A stretch of DNA of 64,000 nt from Flaccisagitta enflata (lineage: Eukaryota > Chaetognatha > Sagittoidea > Aphragmophora), in the NCBI GenBank assembly GCA_965153355.1, contig OZ231126.1, positions 96,100,001 to 96,164,000 of the forward strand, read 5' to 3'. The notes beneath the pieces were generated by a model, which saw nothing but the letters and a program-made list of their open reading frames with translations, was not told the DNA's origin and did no database searches. Position numbers and translations under genes: made by a program. Positions 59,950 through 64,000 of this stretch are shown here, piece after piece (positions within the stretch are counted from its first letter, which is position 1; every line of letters starts with the position of its first letter).

Positions 59950-59960
59950 ACTTGCTTGCT
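59655..59960. repeat. duplicated (TTTC)n arrays
   Basis: Two TTTC arrays (59656-59725, 59817-59948), each followed by ACTTGCTTGCTTTCATTCATTCC (59729 and 59949). This shows a tandem duplication of array plus flank. Confidence 0.95.
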
Positions 59961-60070
59961 TTCATTCATTCCTTCTTTTCTTCATTCTTAGCCTGACCAT
60001 CACCCTAATTTAGTGCTCTTCTACAGTTCCATTTCAGTTCTCCATACCAGTTTTGTGTCAAACCACGCCT

Positions 60071-60071
<1 letters not shown>

Positions 60072-60165
<94 letters not shown>
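60072..60165. repeat. (CT)n microsatellite
   Basis: Pure CT. Confidence 0.97.
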
Positions 60166-60168
<3 letters not shown>

Positions 60169-60235
60169 ACTGGAGGACTGAGAATCGAATCCATGAAAAT
60201 CTCTCTCCTCCGCCGAAAAGAGGACGACCGAGGAG

Positions 60236-60240
60236 AAAAA

Positions 60241-60272
<32 letters not shown>

Positions 60273-60304
60273 AAAAAAGAAAGAAAGAGAGAAAGAAAAA
60301 AAAA
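60236..60304. repeat. (GAAA)n array
   Basis: GAAA units with two A-run interruptions. Confidence 0.94.
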
Positions 60305-60383
60305 GAGGAGGGGCGCATGAATAACGCTCAATCCAAGATGACCTTGTCTATCGCAAGACGTCGTCAACGTCGTTTCTATTGCG

Positions 60384-60662
60384 TTTATTGTTGTTTTTGT
60401 TGTTATTGTTATTGTTGTTGTTGTTGTTGTTATTTGTTGTTGTTATTGTTGTTGTTATTGTTGTTGTTGTTGTTGTTATTGTCGCCATCGTCATCATCGT
60501 TGTCGTTATCGTTGTCATTGTCATTGTCGTTATCGTCATCGTCGTCATCATTATTATTATTTTATTATTGTTGTTGTTGTTGTTGTTGTTGTTATTTTAT
60601 TTATTTTTTATTGTTTTGTTGTTTATTTTGTTGTTGTTGTTATTGTTGTTGTTGTTGTTGTT

Positions 60663-60695
<33 letters not shown>

Positions 60696-60697
60696 GA
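60384..60697. repeat. (GTT)/(ATT)/(CGT) mosaic array
   Basis: TTG blocks separated by ATT, TCGTCATCGT and TTATT stretches. Confidence 0.95.
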
Positions 60698-60813
60698 TCA
60701 CGGCGTTGCCATCAGCCTTTAGCATGGTATCATTTTGGAGGTAGCTTCGAGAGGGAAAAGCCTTCTAAAGTACAAGAAGCCGTTTGCTCATTTTGTGAGA
60801 GAAGTTCCCTCTG

Positions 60814-60925
<112 letters not shown>

Positions 60926-60992
60926 GTGGAGTCCTTGAATGACGTCTTGGGGACCGAGAGAAACGATTCAGTAACCCAACCTTCTTCTTTTT

Positions 60993-61130
60993 AGTCGCGG
61001 ACACGCGACTCTACACCTTACCGGGTCGGTCGGTAGGTCGGTATGTCGGTCGGTCGGTCCGTCCGTCTGTCCGTCCGTCACATTTTTGAATTCCGAGCGG
61101 TTTTCGCATTACTGCTCCATGTAAACGCCT
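60993..61130 (-). mobile_element. H-type element H26, distal end lost
   Basis: T|AGTCGCGGACACGCGACT, CTACACCTTACCGGGTCGG, GGTCGGTCGGTCCG, TTTTTGAATTCCGAGCGGTT, TCGCATTACTGCTCC. Colinear with H24 up to GCTCC, after which the box/GGCCTTGT end is not found. Confidence 0.75.
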
Positions 61131-61170
61131 AATACTAATAGGCTAATCCCAACGGCTCAACTATGTTTAC

Positions 61171-61816
61171 TAGCTTGTACCTAAATGACAAAAAGCGATA
61201 AAATCAATATTCTACGAGCAGATCATGTTGTGGGACTGTCTCAGGCTTCTATTGAAATTAATATTGGCGTTAAAATGCTGCTTTTAGGTGGCCGCGCCTT
61301 ACGTTCTATAATCCCTACGCCTATAGGAAATCCAAAATTTCAAAGTTCTCAAATTCCAATTCTGACTGCAGATTTGGAATCTGCAGAAAAAACTGTCAAT
61401 TGAAAGTGTTTTCCTTTTTTTGATATTCCAATTAGAAGGTGGTCAAAAGTGCTGTCAAATATCGCAAAACATACCTTTCCTTTTAATTTCTTTGTAAAAT
61501 CATTGAACTTACCTTCTTTAAAAATCTTTAGCGTGGATTTTGATAATGATCCTTAAGGAATTTTGAAAAAAGAAAAGCACTTCCAACAGACAGTTTTTCA
61601 TGCAGATTTCAAATCTGCAGTCAAAATTTTGATTTGAGCAATTTGAAATTTTTAGTTTCCTATTGACCCATGGGAAGTTCAAGGTAAGGCGCGGAAAGCA
61701 AGATGTAAACTTTTGAAGCTGAAAATGATGACAATAGAAGCCCACGACAGCTCCACAACATAAACTGCTCGTAGAATTTCGATTTTTTTTGGTTTTAGTC
61801 ATTTCAGTAAAGGCTA
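61171..61816. mobile_element. hAT-like foldback, 646 bp, 8-bp TSD (copy 2)
   Basis: Same family as 29699-30342: starts TAGCTTGTACCTAAATGAC, ends TTTCAGTAAAGGCTA. It shares GCTTCTATTG, GGAATCTGCAG and its inverse, and AAGGCGCGG. Flanked by ATGTTTAC (61163-61170, 61817-61824), again fitting nTnnnnAn. The arms are more diverged than in copy 1. Confidence 0.88.
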
Positions 61817-61824
61817 ATGTTTAC

Positions 61825-62007
61825 GGTCTAGCCACGCCTAGAAGAGACAAAATTATAAAACTTTTTTATTTTTTTCTTCTCAGTTTTTGATGACAATGAG
61901 ATAAATATTTTTGCTACGTTCACGCAGGCCTCGGCGTCAGCTGCAGAGAGAAAATTTCATCATTTGTATGAGAAGAAATGAGACAAGTAGCAGAAAGTCA
62001 AAAGAGG

Positions 62008-62012
<5 letters not shown>
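61825..62012. other. AT-rich spacer
   Basis: No recognised feature. Confidence 0.35.

Positions 62013-62061
<49 letters not shown>
62013..62061. repeat. (GA)n microsatellite
   Basis: Pure GA. Confidence 0.96.
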
Positions 62062-62065
<4 letters not shown>

Positions 62066-62125
62066 ACATCTGCAGTACTAAAACAGCGAGGTTATAACGA
62101 CAGACTAGGAAAGAAATAAAGGAAA

Positions 62126-63373
<1,248 letters not shown>

Positions 63374-63417
63374 ACAAGGCCAAGAGATGTCCAATAGATG
63401 CGTCCTCTTTAGATGTA
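63374..63417 (+). mobile_element. H-type relic (AGATGCGTCC subtype)
   Basis: A|ACAAGGCCAAGAGATGTCC, ATAGATGCGTCC, TTTAGATGT. Apparently both ends with nearly all the interior deleted. Confidence 0.4.
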
Positions 63418-63424
63418 AGATGTT

Positions 63425-63965
<541 letters not shown>

Positions 63966-64000
63966 AAATAAGATCAATGAAAAATCTCGATTTTCGCAAA

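Overview
This 64 kb window looks like non-coding, repeat-dominated nuclear DNA from an animal, most likely a marine invertebrate. I find no convincing host gene, no operon structure, and no rRNA or tRNA gene. The only credible coding remnants belong to retrotransposons: a Penelope-like element (reverse transcriptase plus GIY-YIG endonuclease, minus strand, 138-2054) and the 3' part of a LINE-type ORF (minus strand, 12146-12832). Almost all other long open frames are translations of microsatellites (SLSL, ERER, HTHT, VCVC, FFLS, poly-Q/N/H/V) and are not annotated as genes. Taxon assignment is inference. The style (tetranucleotide-bearing Helentron-like elements, long GA/GT/TTTC/GTT arrays, Penelope-like elements) recalls bivalve or other lophotrochozoan genomes, but the sequence does not settle it.

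Three mobile-element layers explain most of the non-microsatellite DNA. (1) 'H-type' elements: about 24 copies or fragments, usually 85-380 bp. Read in reference orientation they run ACAAGGCC... - subterminal box - (GGAC/ACCG)n array - CCTCTTATAGAG-like motif - terminal hairpin. They sit between two A residues (two T on the other strand). The hairpin arm and the distant box change together between subtypes (AGTCGCGGAC, AGTTGCGGAC, AGATGCGTCC, AGGTGCGAC). The architecture fits Helentron-associated elements (HINE/DINE-1 type). (2) 'A-type' foldback elements: about 15 copies, 400-720 bp. They start TGGGCAGCGG, have inverted arms around arrays of 20-21 bp monomers, and end near GACTTGT. Paralogous empty sites show insertion exactly between two T residues without target duplication. 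(3) TIR/MITE-type foldbacks: some have TA flanks (mariner-like), one has a 4-bp duplication, and three have 8-bp duplications (hAT-like).

These layers are nested. The clearest case is 13377-15966, one H-type element containing two A-type elements and one 1147-bp palindromic element; the unoccupied equivalent lies at 20398-20776.

Layout: 0-2.1 kb Penelope-like element; 2.1-5.5 kb microsatellites and a mariner-like MITE; 5.7-8.7 kb A- and H-type cluster; 8.9-12.9 kb GTT and GA mega-arrays with the LINE remnant; 13-16.9 kb nested composite plus a repeat carrying an internal GA/CA array; 17.7-18.7 kb 58-bp minisatellite; 19-26.4 kb H-type subtypes and TCTG/CT arrays; 27-31.9 kb four long foldbacks; 32-38 kb A-type elements ending in a 1-kb TTTC array; 39-46.8 kb dense A/H/MITE cluster; 47-53 kb minisatellite, GGT and CT arrays; 53-64 kb H-type elements, TTTC arrays, a 950-bp GGT array and a second hAT-like copy.

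The most notable observations are the coordinated hairpin/box variation in the H-type family, the empty-site evidence for T^T insertion of the A-type family, and microsatellites that are integral parts of dispersed repeats.
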